From Desulfurivibrio alkaliphilus AHT 2 (lineage in GTDB: Bacteria; Desulfobacterota; Desulfobulbia; Desulfobulbales; Desulfurivibrionaceae): DNA of 64,000 nucleotides. The translations under genes were made by a program, and so were the position numbers. Location: the NCBI RefSeq assembly GCF_000092205.1, contig NC_014216.1, positions 2,485,742-2,549,741 of the forward strand. The letters are read 5' to 3'. The notes beneath the pieces were generated by a model that searched no databases, was not told where the DNA came from, and worked only from the letters and a program-made list of their open reading frames with translations. Positions 26,628 through 36,300 of this stretch are shown in pieces (the stretch's first letter is position 1; each line of letters opens with the position of its first letter).

Positions 26628-27173
26628 TTATTGAGCCACCATCCCAGGCAGGGCGGTGATGGCCATCAGGATAGTCCCACAGATCACCAGCAGAGCTCCT
26701 ATGGCCCGCTGGCCAGCAGGTTTAACATCAAAGTCGTCTATCTTCTCGTTGAGACTTACAGTCTCAGTATGAAGGTCCTGCGTCAGTCCGTCCAGGCGAG
26801 CAAAAAGTTTGGCCACATCCGCTACGCGGTTGGCTTCTTCCTTCTTCATCATATGTTGCAGGGTGTCGGTTCGAGCTCTCAGTCTTTCTATAGCGGCAGG
26901 GAGATCAATACCTTCGGGAACTGAGTTCCAGGAATATGCTGAACAACTTCCGGTGAATGTGCCTACGCCAACGCCAGACAACACAGCGTGGCCTTCTGCC
27001 CGCTTTGGCCGTTTCCAGATCCGCGACCATTGCCTTCGTAGCCATCGCAGAACCCATGCCAGCGCCATGGTAAGGGTTTCAAGAACCCTTTTACAGAGCT
27101 TTGTAAGGTCCCGTGAGGAGCCGATAACTATACCTGTGAGGTTCATGAGCAATCCGACGATGAACAAGGTCAT
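26628..27173 (-). CDS. Two-helix membrane protein with coiled coil, downstream of brxL
   Basis: This is a 181-residue protein I do not recognise. It has an N-terminal membrane helix (MTLFIVGLLMNLTGIVIG), a very basic stretch (WVLRWLRRQWSRIWKRPKRAE), a coiled-coil region at about 90-150 (AIERLRARTDTLQHMMKKEEANRVADV split in heptads) and a C-terminal membrane helix (AIGALLVICGTILMAI). GGAGGACAGCC before the ATG is a good ribosome binding site, and only 18 bases separate it from brxL on the same strand, so it is probably the last gene of the BREX operon. An effector or membrane-sensor role is possible but unproven. Confidence 0.72.
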   Translation of the reverse strand: MTLFIVGLLMNLTGIVIGSSRDLTKLCKRVLETLTMALAWVLRWLRRQWSRIWKRPKRAEGHAVLSGVGVGTFTGSCSAYSWNSVPEGIDLPAAIERLRARTDTLQHMMKKEEANRVADVAKLFARLDGLTQDLHTETVSLNEKIDDFDVKPAGQRAIGALLVICGTILMAITALPGMVAQ

Positions 27174-27191
27174 GGCTGTCCTCCGGCGATA

Positions 27192-29249
27192 CTAATCCAC
27201 CATCGCTTTGAGCAGGGCGTCGCGGGCGTCGGCGTAGAACTGAATGTCGATTTTGGTGGCCATGTCGTCGGAAAGATCGAACAACTGGCGGCGGCAGGTC
27301 ACGGGCATCAGCAGCACGGTCGCGCCCTTTTCAACCGCGATCTCAGCCATGGCCACCGGGTTGTGAACCGGCTCGATGGAGCCGCCCAGATTGATTTCGC
27401 CCACCACAATCAGGCCCCCCCGGACACTTTTGCGCAGCAGGGCGGTACTCAGGGCGATCAGGGCGGCAACCCCCAGCTTGGCCCCGGACTTCGAGGCATC
27501 AAAGGCCCGCAACTGGACGGTAAACTCATGGTGGCGCGGGTCTTTATCCCCCACCAGCTGTATCGCCCGGGCGTAGAGGTTCTGCTCGGCGTAGCCCATC
27601 GATTCGCGGAAGGCCGGCGGGACCGGCTTGTTGAGAATTTTTACCCCGTTGCCCGCCCCTTCATTGACCTCGATCCGGTATAGACCGGGATGTTCCTCGT
27701 CCCCGCCGGGGCTGATGGCCCAGACCTGCCCCGGCTCCAAAGGATCGCCACCGATGCTGTTTTCGCTCTGCAGCTCCGGGGTGGAGACAAATTTTTCCAC
27801 CCCATCGGCCCCCATAACATAGCTGAAGTGGGTATTGCGAAACTCGGCCGCTCCAATCCGTTTCTGTTGCTCCTTGACCCGGCGCCGGGCTTCCAGGGCG
27901 ATCCGCGCCGCCCATTCTAGGTCCTCGTCGGGAATCACGGCATCCTGACCGGGATAGAGCAACTTGAGCAGGCCGCTGATGGTCTTGTGCACCGCGTTGG
28001 TGTCCCGCCCCGAAAGTGCCCCGCCCAAATAAAGCCGATTTTGCAGGCTGCCCAGCCGGCTCTGACTGCGCAGCCGGCTCCAGCATTCGGAAAGAAAGTC
28101 GCTGACCAGGCCGAAATGACCGGTCAGCAGCTCCTTGCTGATCTTGGGCACGTCCCAGCCCGGCAGGAAGGCGTGGATCCGATCCATGAAGGCGGTATCA
28201 TCCCGCATTTCGGGCGGCAGGGGGCCAAGGAGATGGCCGAGCCGCTGCTGGTGCTCCACATCGACCCCGAAGTTGCCGACCAGGACAATACTGCCGTCGG
28301 CCCGGATACTTTCCTTGCCCCGGCTGAACTCCCCGGACTCCATGTAGCCCTTCATGATGTTGACCCCGTCCTTCTGGTCGAAGGAGATCCCGGAAACCTC
28401 ATCGAAGCAGACCACATCATACTGGCAGACCAGGCCCCGTTGGCCGGTGCCCATATGAACGAACATCCGGGCCACGGTGGCCTTGCCGCCGGAAATCAGG
28501 TGGGCGTAAGGGGAAACCTGCTGAAAGAGATGGCTCTTGCCGGTCCCCCGAGGCCCCAGTTCCACCAGGTTGTAGTTACGCTCCACAAAAGGCACCATGC
28601 GCAGCAAAAAGGCGTCCACCTGGCGCGGCGTCAACCCGGCCGGCTCGATTCCGATGGAGCGGAGCAGGAATTCTTTCCACTCGGTGGTGGAAAAATTTGC
28701 CCGGGCGGCAGCCAACTGGTCCAGCACATTGCGCTGGGAAAGCTGAATTTCGCGCAGGCCGGCAACCCCGAACGGCCGACCGTTTTTTTCCTGGGCGATT
28801 ATCGGATCATAATCAAGGGTGATCTCGGCATAAAACCCGCCGGTCAACATTCTTTCATGGCGACTTACCAGCTCGGCGTCAATGCGGGCATCGGTCAGGC
28901 GCAGGCTGGGCAGCGTGGCCAGGTAGGAGTCGGTCTTGGCGTCCAGCCGAGCGGTGATCAGGTCGATAATCTTGACCTCCCCCTGTTCCCGGGCCCGGGA
29001 CTTGAACAGCTCCTCTTCCCCGGCCCGCACCGTCCGGTCGCTTAGTTGGCGTTGGACGATCTCCAGACCCTCTTCGATCTCCTCCTGCTCGATGCTGGCG
29101 CAGTAACGGCCCAGCAGAAATTCAACCACGTAGGTCGGGACCGGAAACTGGCGGCTGAAGGTCCGGACCAGGTCCTTGCGGACCAGGTAGCCATCCAGCG
29201 CGGCGGCAGCTTTGCGATCAATCTGGTCAAGAGTCAGGGTGTCCATCAT
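27192..29249 (-). CDS. brxL: BREX Lon-like protein BrxL
   Basis: This is a 685-residue AAA+ protein. It has an N-terminal domain, Walker A in LGPRGTGKSHLFQQ (about residue 240), Walker B in VVCFDEVSGISFDQKDG, and a C-terminal Lon-like domain with VVGEINLGGSIEPVHNP. The usual PSAG serine motif of Lon appears as SGAKLG, so protease activity is doubtful. BrxL is needed for defence in type I BREX and binds DNA as a ring. It starts within the pglZ stop (ATGA overlap at 29,246-29,249). Confidence 0.93.
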   Translation of the reverse strand: MMDTLTLDQIDRKAAAALDGYLVRKDLVRTFSRQFPVPTYVVEFLLGRYCASIEQEEIEEGLEIVQRQLSDRTVRAGEEELFKSRAREQGEVKIIDLITARLDAKTDSYLATLPSLRLTDARIDAELVSRHERMLTGGFYAEITLDYDPIIAQEKNGRPFGVAGLREIQLSQRNVLDQLAAARANFSTTEWKEFLLRSIGIEPAGLTPRQVDAFLLRMVPFVERNYNLVELGPRGTGKSHLFQQVSPYAHLISGGKATVARMFVHMGTGQRGLVCQYDVVCFDEVSGISFDQKDGVNIMKGYMESGEFSRGKESIRADGSIVLVGNFGVDVEHQQRLGHLLGPLPPEMRDDTAFMDRIHAFLPGWDVPKISKELLTGHFGLVSDFLSECWSRLRSQSRLGSLQNRLYLGGALSGRDTNAVHKTISGLLKLLYPGQDAVIPDEDLEWAARIALEARRRVKEQQKRIGAAEFRNTHFSYVMGADGVEKFVSTPELQSENSIGGDPLEPGQVWAISPGGDEEHPGLYRIEVNEGAGNGVKILNKPVPPAFRESMGYAEQNLYARAIQLVGDKDPRHHEFTVQLRAFDASKSGAKLGVAALIALSTALLRKSVRGGLIVVGEINLGGSIEPVHNPVAMAEIAVEKGATVLLMPVTCRRQLFDLSDDMATKIDIQFYADARDALLKAMVD

Positions 29250-31585
29250 TTTGCTCCCCCGATTACGGTAACAACCTGCGCGGCCAGGGCGCCATCAGCG
29301 GTGAGCAGCACCAGTGCCGCCTCCTGCCCCTCCAGTTCCTCATCTTCCACCACCACGGAAGCGGTACCGTTGCTTTTCAGCCCCTTGGTGCCCACCACCA
29401 CACTGGAGGCCGGATCGCCGGCCTGCCGGCGGATGTCCAGGGTCAAACCGGCAAAATTGCCGGCCACCGCCACCGTGCAGCGCAGGCCTTTCCAGACGAT
29501 GTCGGTAAACTCCAGCGCCTCTGCCGCTTCCGGGGTCTCAGCCGACCGGCGGACAGAAAGCTCCAAGGCCAGGCATTCCTGCAGGCTCAAGCCGCCATGG
29601 GCATATTCCTCACCCCGCCGGTAACAGCAGATTCCGTCGGCCAAAGCCACCTGCTGTTCCGGATTCCAGTACCAGGGATACAGGTGCTCGTCGGTGGCGG
29701 CGCCCTGTTTGATGGTGGCGCAGCGCCCCCATTTGCTGTCCACCAGGCAGGCCGGCAGCTCGATTTTGGGCAGGCCCCCGGGCAACAACAGCCAGCCGTG
29801 ATCGGTTACGACCCGCACCCGCACCCGCCCCCAGCCGGCAGCCAGCAAGGCCATGATCCGGTCCCGTATTTCCTCCAGCAGGGGATCAACCTGGCGGGCA
29901 AGTTTCCAGCCCCGGCCATGCCCTTCATGGTCGATGTCGCCAAATTCGCACCAGGCGTTGCCCTGGCCGTCACCGTTGTCGTTGCGCTCCAGAATCTGCC
30001 AGCCCTGCTCGATGATAAGTTTGCGCAGCAGATAGGATGTCATCGGTTCAAAGTTGTAACCCGCCGTTCCTTCCCCCAGCTCGGGGGAAGCCAGAATGGG
30101 GGCCATGGCCGGTTTGCCGGTAGCGGTAACGCTGGGCAGGGGCACCCAGTAGGGGCGTTGGCCGATTTCATAACCCTTGGCCGTCAGCATGCTTTGCAGG
30201 CGCCGGGCCAGATCAAAACGCAGACCATCCACGAACATCAGGCATTCCCCCGGCTGGGGTGGCGCCACCTTCCTGGTCACGATGCTGCCGCCTGGATAGC
30301 CGGCCGCGGCAACCGACTGCTGCAGATAGCGAGCGGACTCCTCCGCCCAGGGGAGATAAACCGCCCGGATGGCGGCAGTCAGTGCTGCCAGGTCCGCCGG
30401 GGCGGTCACCTTTGCCAGCGCCCGCAACAGGGCGTCGTCGGCCTGCCAGCCCTGCTGACCATAGCGGTCCGCCAGGTCAGCAGCGGTGCCGGCAACCAGG
30501 CCGGAAGCGGTGATCCCGGCCAGAACCGCCAGATGCTCCAGGGCCAGGGCCAGGGGCGCTTCCCCAAGTTCGGCCCAGACCAGCTCCCGGCGGAAACCAT
30601 GCTGTTTTTCCAGCTCCGCCAGCTTCTGCCGGGCCGCCGGGGCCGCAACCTCGGCCAGCCCCTGCAATTCGCGGCGCAGGATATTTTCCTGGCTTTCATT
30701 CCATTGCGGCCAGCCGTGATTAACCGGAGCGGCGGTCAGCCACACCAGGGAACCACTGGGCGGCTGGCATTTCCGGATTTGCGCGGGAATGCCGGGATAG
30801 CGGAGCGGAGCTTCACAAAAACGCTCCCAGACCCCCTGCCAGGGACCCTGCCGGCTGGCCAGCCTGGCCGCTCCCGCCAGGATCCCTTGCTTGGCCGGAT
30901 CAAAGCCCAGTTGAGATTTGCAGACCTCGACCATGGCCTGCCGCTCGTTGGCGTTGCGGTCAGCCAGAAAGTTTTCACCCTGATCGAGCCACTGGAGCAA
31001 ATCCCGCACCGGATCACCACCGGTCAGCAAGGTATTGAAATAATCCTTGTCCAGCCGTTTATCCCGAAGCCGCTCCACCTCCTCATCCAGCAAGCGGTAG
31101 AGGGCCAGTTGCATGGCTTTTCTGGCCTCCTGGTCCTGGGCCACATCAAGGCCCAGCCCGCCCTGGTCCGTTTTCAGCCAGGCCAGAATGGTCCAGTCCT
31201 TGGCATTGATCTGGGACCAGATCACCCCGCGATACTGCAGCTCGGCCAAAGGCTTTAATGGTTCCGGGCAGCTTTCGATGGCCCGCAGATCCTGGCGGCT
31301 GACTCCGGGCAGGTAAAGAATGGGGGGACGATGGGCGGGTGGCGCCACTTCCTCGATCTTGCCGGCAACCACACAGCGCAGCCAGATAGCGGGGCCGGTG
31401 CGTTGCTCCGGGGCATAATCGCCCAAAACAAACAACTCCGGCAATTCCGCCTGCAAGCGGGGAATGACGGCCTCCCATTGGCGATCATGGTCCGGCCAGA
31501 GGATACAGGCCGGCGCCACCTGGACCTCCGGGTTGTAAACCGCTGCTCCGCGCACTGCCTGTAGAAGCTGATCAATTACTCGCAT
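29246..31585 (-). CDS. pglZ: BREX alkaline-phosphatase-like protein PglZ
   Basis: This is a 779-residue PglZ. The metal-binding core of the alkaline phosphatase fold is visible as FVDGLRFDLARRL (near residue 450), TATGKPAMAPI (near 490) and VVTDHGWLLLPGG (near 596). PglZ is a core BREX component, present in all BREX types, and interacts with the methyltransferase. It follows the DUF4276 gene by 30 bases and is coupled to brxL. Confidence 0.94.
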   Translation of the reverse strand: MRVIDQLLQAVRGAAVYNPEVQVAPACILWPDHDRQWEAVIPRLQAELPELFVLGDYAPEQRTGPAIWLRCVVAGKIEEVAPPAHRPPILYLPGVSRQDLRAIESCPEPLKPLAELQYRGVIWSQINAKDWTILAWLKTDQGGLGLDVAQDQEARKAMQLALYRLLDEEVERLRDKRLDKDYFNTLLTGGDPVRDLLQWLDQGENFLADRNANERQAMVEVCKSQLGFDPAKQGILAGAARLASRQGPWQGVWERFCEAPLRYPGIPAQIRKCQPPSGSLVWLTAAPVNHGWPQWNESQENILRRELQGLAEVAAPAARQKLAELEKQHGFRRELVWAELGEAPLALALEHLAVLAGITASGLVAGTAADLADRYGQQGWQADDALLRALAKVTAPADLAALTAAIRAVYLPWAEESARYLQQSVAAAGYPGGSIVTRKVAPPQPGECLMFVDGLRFDLARRLQSMLTAKGYEIGQRPYWVPLPSVTATGKPAMAPILASPELGEGTAGYNFEPMTSYLLRKLIIEQGWQILERNDNGDGQGNAWCEFGDIDHEGHGRGWKLARQVDPLLEEIRDRIMALLAAGWGRVRVRVVTDHGWLLLPGGLPKIELPACLVDSKWGRCATIKQGAATDEHLYPWYWNPEQQVALADGICCYRRGEEYAHGGLSLQECLALELSVRRSAETPEAAEALEFTDIVWKGLRCTVAVAGNFAGLTLDIRRQAGDPASSVVVGTKGLKSNGTASVVVEDEELEGQEAALVLLTADGALAAQVVTVIGGAK

Positions 31586-31615
31586 CCGAATACCCGTTTC
31601 ACTCAGTGCTCAGCG

Positions 31616-32257
31616 TCATCTGCTAATACCCTCCAGTCGCTTGATCCAGCCGTCAAACTTCGGGCATTCCCTCCGTATGGCATCGAGTCCGATTTCCAGC
31701 GCTACCAGCGAACCATGCAGGGGTTTGTCGTAATCGGGACAGATCGCGAGGATCCTTTTGGATGGTGCAGTTTGCGCGCCGTCGTTGATATGTTCCGGCG
31801 ACGAAAAATGGGCCCGCACCGTGGTCAGTCGGCTGACAACAACTTCCGGCTGTTCGAACCACCTTCCAAAGGCTTCCGGTTCGCTGAACAGCAGGCCTTC
31901 AAATTCGTGGATCACCAGATTGGCAATGAAATTTGCCTGAGCGATGTCGTTCTGGAAGGCATGTTCAGCCACAACAGCCCGGTCAAACGAAGAGCCGGCC
32001 GTGGCAAGCGATGGAAAATCCCCGGGCAACCCATAGAAATCGAGGAAGGTTGTGACCCAGGAGTTTGGGTCTTCTTTGCATTTCTTCACAACCTGTCGTT
32101 TGATTTTTCCATAGCTGGAGACGCCACCCCGGCCATGCGGTCCGGTGCGAACGATGATGGGGTTCAGCCAGACGCCAAGTCCAAAATGCGGACGCAGCAC
32201 TTCACGGACAAAAACATCTTCTGTCAGCCCCTCGCAAAAAATATGTACTCTGGTCAT
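31616..32257 (-). CDS. DUF4276 (Toprim-like) protein embedded in BREX
   Basis: This is a 213-residue protein with the DUF4276 pattern: VHIFCEGLTEDVFVREVL at the N-terminus (the acidic EG.TE of a Toprim-like fold), VTTFLDFYGLPGDFPS and LVIHEFEGLLFSEPEAF. It is paired with the AAA ATPase through an ATGA overlap. ATPase plus Toprim nuclease pairs are established defence effectors (OLD, PARIS). In Salmonella BREX the PARIS pair occupies this same slot between pglX and pglZ, so this pair is probably a nested effector module. Nuclease activity is inferred, not shown. Confidence 0.82.
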   Translation of the reverse strand: MTRVHIFCEGLTEDVFVREVLRPHFGLGVWLNPIIVRTGPHGRGGVSSYGKIKRQVVKKCKEDPNSWVTTFLDFYGLPGDFPSLATAGSSFDRAVVAEHAFQNDIAQANFIANLVIHEFEGLLFSEPEAFGRWFEQPEVVVSRLTTVRAHFSSPEHINDGAQTAPSKRILAICPDYDKPLHGSLVALEIGLDAIRRECPKFDGWIKRLEGISR

Positions 32258-33336
32258 TGGGAAGGCCTCCCGCCCAGAATATTTTTCTGCCACAGCTCAG
32301 CCAGGGAGTATTCTTCAAGCCAGCTTGCCAATGAGGGCCTATCCAGGCGGTGTAAATGGGTCCCGCCTTCATTGCGGTCGACAACGATTACATCCTCCGG
32401 GCTAAATTCGTTCAAAAGGTCGGCGGACTGGGTGGAAACGATTACTTGGCGTTTTTTAGAAACCGAGCGCAGCATGGAGGCCAGCAGGTGGATGGCAAAG
32501 GGATGCAATCCCAACTCCGGCTCATCGATCAGGATCGTTTCGGGCTGAAATTCTTCCGGCTGCATCAGCACCGTTGCAAGACAAATAAAACGCAGGGTGC
32601 CATCGGAAAGAAGATGCGCCTTGAAGGGAATATCTTCGCCTTTCTCCGTCCATTCCAGCTCGATTTGATCTTTATTGGCGGGATTGGGGCGAAGGTAAAA
32701 ATCGCCGAAAAATGGCGCCACCAGCTTGATAGTTTTGACGATGCGCTCGTAATGGATCGCACGCTGGTTTTTCAGCAAAAAAAGGAAGGGGGCAAGATTG
32801 CGGGCATCAGGCCGCAGGTAGGCATTGTCGTTGATCCCTTGGAGTTGCTTGAGCGGAGCGCTGTCGCTGGTGTCGTGGAAGTGGTAGACTCGCCAACTTT
32901 TGATCGCAGGCAACACATAGTGATCGATTAAAGTCCCCGTCCCCTCATGGATTCTCGACTCGAAATGCCCGGTCCCGATGGATCGGTTACCGCCCAGGTT
33001 CCACCCAAAATTTTCCTCGGCAAACATCATCCGATTATCCAGGGTGGGCTCCAGCACAAAATTGTAACCGTTGTTGCCGAAATACAGTTCCGCACTCAAT
33101 TTCTCCGTTTTTTTGCGGCCAAAATAGAGCAGGGCATCCGGCCCGCCTTGCTTGCTGACATGGTGTTGCAGATTCCCGGCCTGCATCTGCTGAATGAGAC
33201 GAAAAAAACCGATGAAATTTGATTTGCCGGCGCCGTTGGGGCCGATCAGCACATTCAGCTCTTTAAGTTCCAGGTCGCACTGGCGAATCGACTTGAAACC
33301 TTGCAGCACGATGCGTGATAACTGGTTCGGGTTCAT
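32254..33336 (-). CDS. AAA (ABC-type, RecF/OLD-like) ATPase embedded in BREX
   Basis: This is a 360-residue SMC/RecF-type ATPase. The N-terminus has IVLQGFKSIRQCDLELKELN and Walker A IGPNGAGKSN (residues 31-40). The C-terminal half has Walker B plus D-loop TILIDEPELGLHP and a switch QVIVSTQSADLLNEF. ATG 33,336 overlaps the pglX stop (ATGA), and the protein's own stop overlaps the DUF4276 start. This three-gene coupling shows that the pair is translated with the methyltransferase. By analogy with AriA of PARIS it may hold the DUF4276 protein inactive until phage is sensed. Confidence 0.88.
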   Translation of the reverse strand: MNPNQLSRIVLQGFKSIRQCDLELKELNVLIGPNGAGKSNFIGFFRLIQQMQAGNLQHHVSKQGGPDALLYFGRKKTEKLSAELYFGNNGYNFVLEPTLDNRMMFAEENFGWNLGGNRSIGTGHFESRIHEGTGTLIDHYVLPAIKSWRVYHFHDTSDSAPLKQLQGINDNAYLRPDARNLAPFLFLLKNQRAIHYERIVKTIKLVAPFFGDFYLRPNPANKDQIELEWTEKGEDIPFKAHLLSDGTLRFICLATVLMQPEEFQPETILIDEPELGLHPFAIHLLASMLRSVSKKRQVIVSTQSADLLNEFSPEDVIVVDRNEGGTHLHRLDRPSLASWLEEYSLAELWQKNILGGRPSQ

Positions 33337-36300
33337 CCTGCATGCTCCTTTTCTAGGGCCAGACGTTTCTCGGCCAGGGTCAGGTGGTGGTCGTTGATGC
33401 GGCCGCCTGGTTGGCCGCCGTATTGGGGGCCGAGGTGATACCAGGGGGCTGATTCTACATCTTTGCCCCGGTCTTTGTTCCACTTGATGTTGGGTTTGTC
33501 GCGGAGGATGCCGGCGCCCTTTTTGGCGATGTCGGGGACGGTGAGGAAGGGGCGGATGTTGAGGCGGACCCCGTCGTTGAGGTCGGGGTGCCAGCCGATG
33601 GGTTGCTGTTCCAGGGGCTTCCAGCGGATGAAGATGTCGTGGGGGGCTTCGCCCGCCAGGATCAGCTCCAGCCTTTGCCGCAGGCTCTCGGCGGCGGCGA
33701 TTTTTTCGCCGGCCCCGTCCACCCCTTCGGCCAGGTCCCGGCGGCAGCGGTCGAGCCAGTCGCCCAGGTAGGTGTAGGTCAGGGTTTCGAGTTTTTTGTA
33801 GTCAAGGCGATGGTAGTTGACCAGGGCCGAGAAGCCGTCGGGCAGGCCGTCCCAGATCTGCCAGATGAAGGGGCGGTGGTGGAAGAGCTTGCAGTGCTGG
33901 CTGAAAAATTTTTCCCGCAGCCAAGTTTCCAGGGTCTTGCCGGCATGATCGGCGTTGTTGAGCAGACGGGCCAGGGTGGCGCCCCCCCAGGCCTCACCGT
34001 AGGCGGCGGCCAGCAGGTTGAGCAGGCGGTCGGAGGCTGCGGCCTCGCCCCGGACCGGGGGGATGCAGACAATGCCGTCCTCGTCGGCGTGGGGCAGCAG
34101 GAGGGCGCTGCGCTGGACCCACTCCCGCTGCTCGGCGGCCAGCTCCATTTCGCCATCCAGTTCGGCGGGCCAGCGGTAGCCCAGGAGGCGGGCGACGGCG
34201 ACCTGGAGGACGGTGGCATCGTGGCGCAGGGGGCCGGGGGCGGTTTGTTTGGCGGTTTCATCCCAGACCACCGAGCCGCAGGGGTGGCCGTGGAAGATCC
34301 ATTGGCTGGGGTCGTCGGAATAGGGTTGGGGCAGGCCGTGAGGGTATTGTTCGGCGGCGACCTTGGTCCAGTGGTCGAGGTCGAAGGGGACTACTTCAAA
34401 TATCGCTTCTGCAACCCTCAATTTCTGATTAATTTCCCGAACTGCTGTGAAAAATTTTTCAGATGAACAATACGACCAAAGAGCAAGATGATGTTCGACT
34501 TTCTCTGGAACTAAACACGCGCAATTTCTGCACCAGCTTTCACCCAGACTTAATGAAGCTGCGTTGTTGCCCATTGTGGATACTGTTACGCCAGGCTTTC
34601 CCCAAAATTTAACATTTCGAATACTACCTCCAGGGCATTTTGATAGTGAACCCTGTCCATTTTCAAAAAAAAGAATATTTTCACGACCACCATATTCGAT
34701 TGTTACATTTACGCTATTTAGCTGATAAATCCATCCGTCCAAGAGTCTGGGGTGTTCCCAATGCCTGAACATGAATCGCTGAGAATCTCCACTGTCAACA
34801 CCAGCTAAACTTCTTGCATGCTTCCCTAATAAACTCAGAGAATTTATTTCCGAAAAACTTATCACGGCATCCGGGTTATCCAACTGCCGGGCCTGTTCCA
34901 CCTGTTTGAGTTCGGTGGTGAGCAGGGCGGCGGCCTTGGCGGCAGCGGTGCGGGGGGCGGAGACATCGAGGCCGGCGATCAGGTGCGGGGGGGGCGGGTT
35001 GGCCGCCGGGTTGGCGGCGGCCCACAGCGGTCCCGGCCCGCCGCCTTGGATGGCTCCCCGGCTCAGGGTGAGGAGTTGGACATTGAAGTCCCACATCGGC
35101 GTTTGAAAAGCCTGCGGCCCCAAGCGGGCAATCAGGTGCCAGGTCTCGTTTTGCAGCAGCTTTTCCCGGAGCTTCCGGTAGCTGGTCAGAAAGAGCCAGT
35201 TCTGGGGCAGGACCACGGAAACCACGCCCTGGCGCCCCGCCCCGCCGGCCAGCCCCGAACTTTCCCGCCCTGGTGCGGGCGGGGCGGCTTTTTCGTGGAC
35301 GCACAGTTCCAGGCAGCGCTCCAGAAAAACCGTGGCCAGGTCGTTCTTGGCCGCGGGGTAGTGGCGCTGGCAGAAGTCGCGCAGGCGTTCATCCTGTTTG
35401 CCTCGGGCCAGATAGGGCACGTTGGTGAGCAGCCAGTGATACTTGCCGGTCAGCAGGGCGGCGGCCTTGGTCAGGCCCTGGGCCACCACCGCCACTTCCT
35501 GCTGTTCGGCGCTCTGCTCCTGGTTCAGGGCCCGGTCCAGGGCGGCGCTCAGTTCGTCCCAGGGGGCGATCCGGGCGGCCTCGGTTTTGGCCGGGTCCAG
35601 CAGGCTGCCCAGCACCGGGGCCTCCTGGAAGGTGTCGTGGAGCCACTCCAGGGCCAGGCGCAGGTTGGGTTTGCTTAGATTCAGTTGTTTCCACTCCTCC
35701 CGGGCCAAGCCGATGGCCAGGCCCGAACAGGCCAGGTGCAGCTCCGGCAGGGGGCGGTAGCCCAGGGGGGCCGCACCCCCGGCTCCGTCGGCTGAAAACG
35801 AGGGGGCAGCCGGGGAATCTTGCGCGGAGGGGGCGGGGAGATCGGGGTAGCGCCAGGCGGTGAGGGCCAGGGCGAAGGCGGCCAGTTCGACGCAGCGGCG
35901 GTCCAATTCCAGGCCGTGGATATTGTCCCGCAGTACGGCCGCCACCGCCTGGCGGGAGCTTAAGTTTTCCAGGGCCATGCGCAGGGGGACCAGCATCAGG
36001 AAGGCGGCCACCAGAAAATGGCCGGAACCGCAGCAGGGGTCGAGGATTTTGAATTGGCTCAGCTCTTGGGGCCAGCCGGCAAAGGTGCCGGCGGCGGGGG
36101 TCCAGGCTTCCCCCTCATCCCGGCCCTCTGCCGCCGGGGCAGCGGGCATCTTGATGAAACGCAGATACTCCAGGGGCAGGCCGGGGATGGCGGCCCTGGC
36201 TCGCAGCTCCTCTTCGTCGGCGGCGCCGGCAAGCTCAGCCGGGCTCAGGCGGCGGGTCGCCCACCAGGCCCCCAGGGCGTTGTCCAACAGGAAGGAGACC

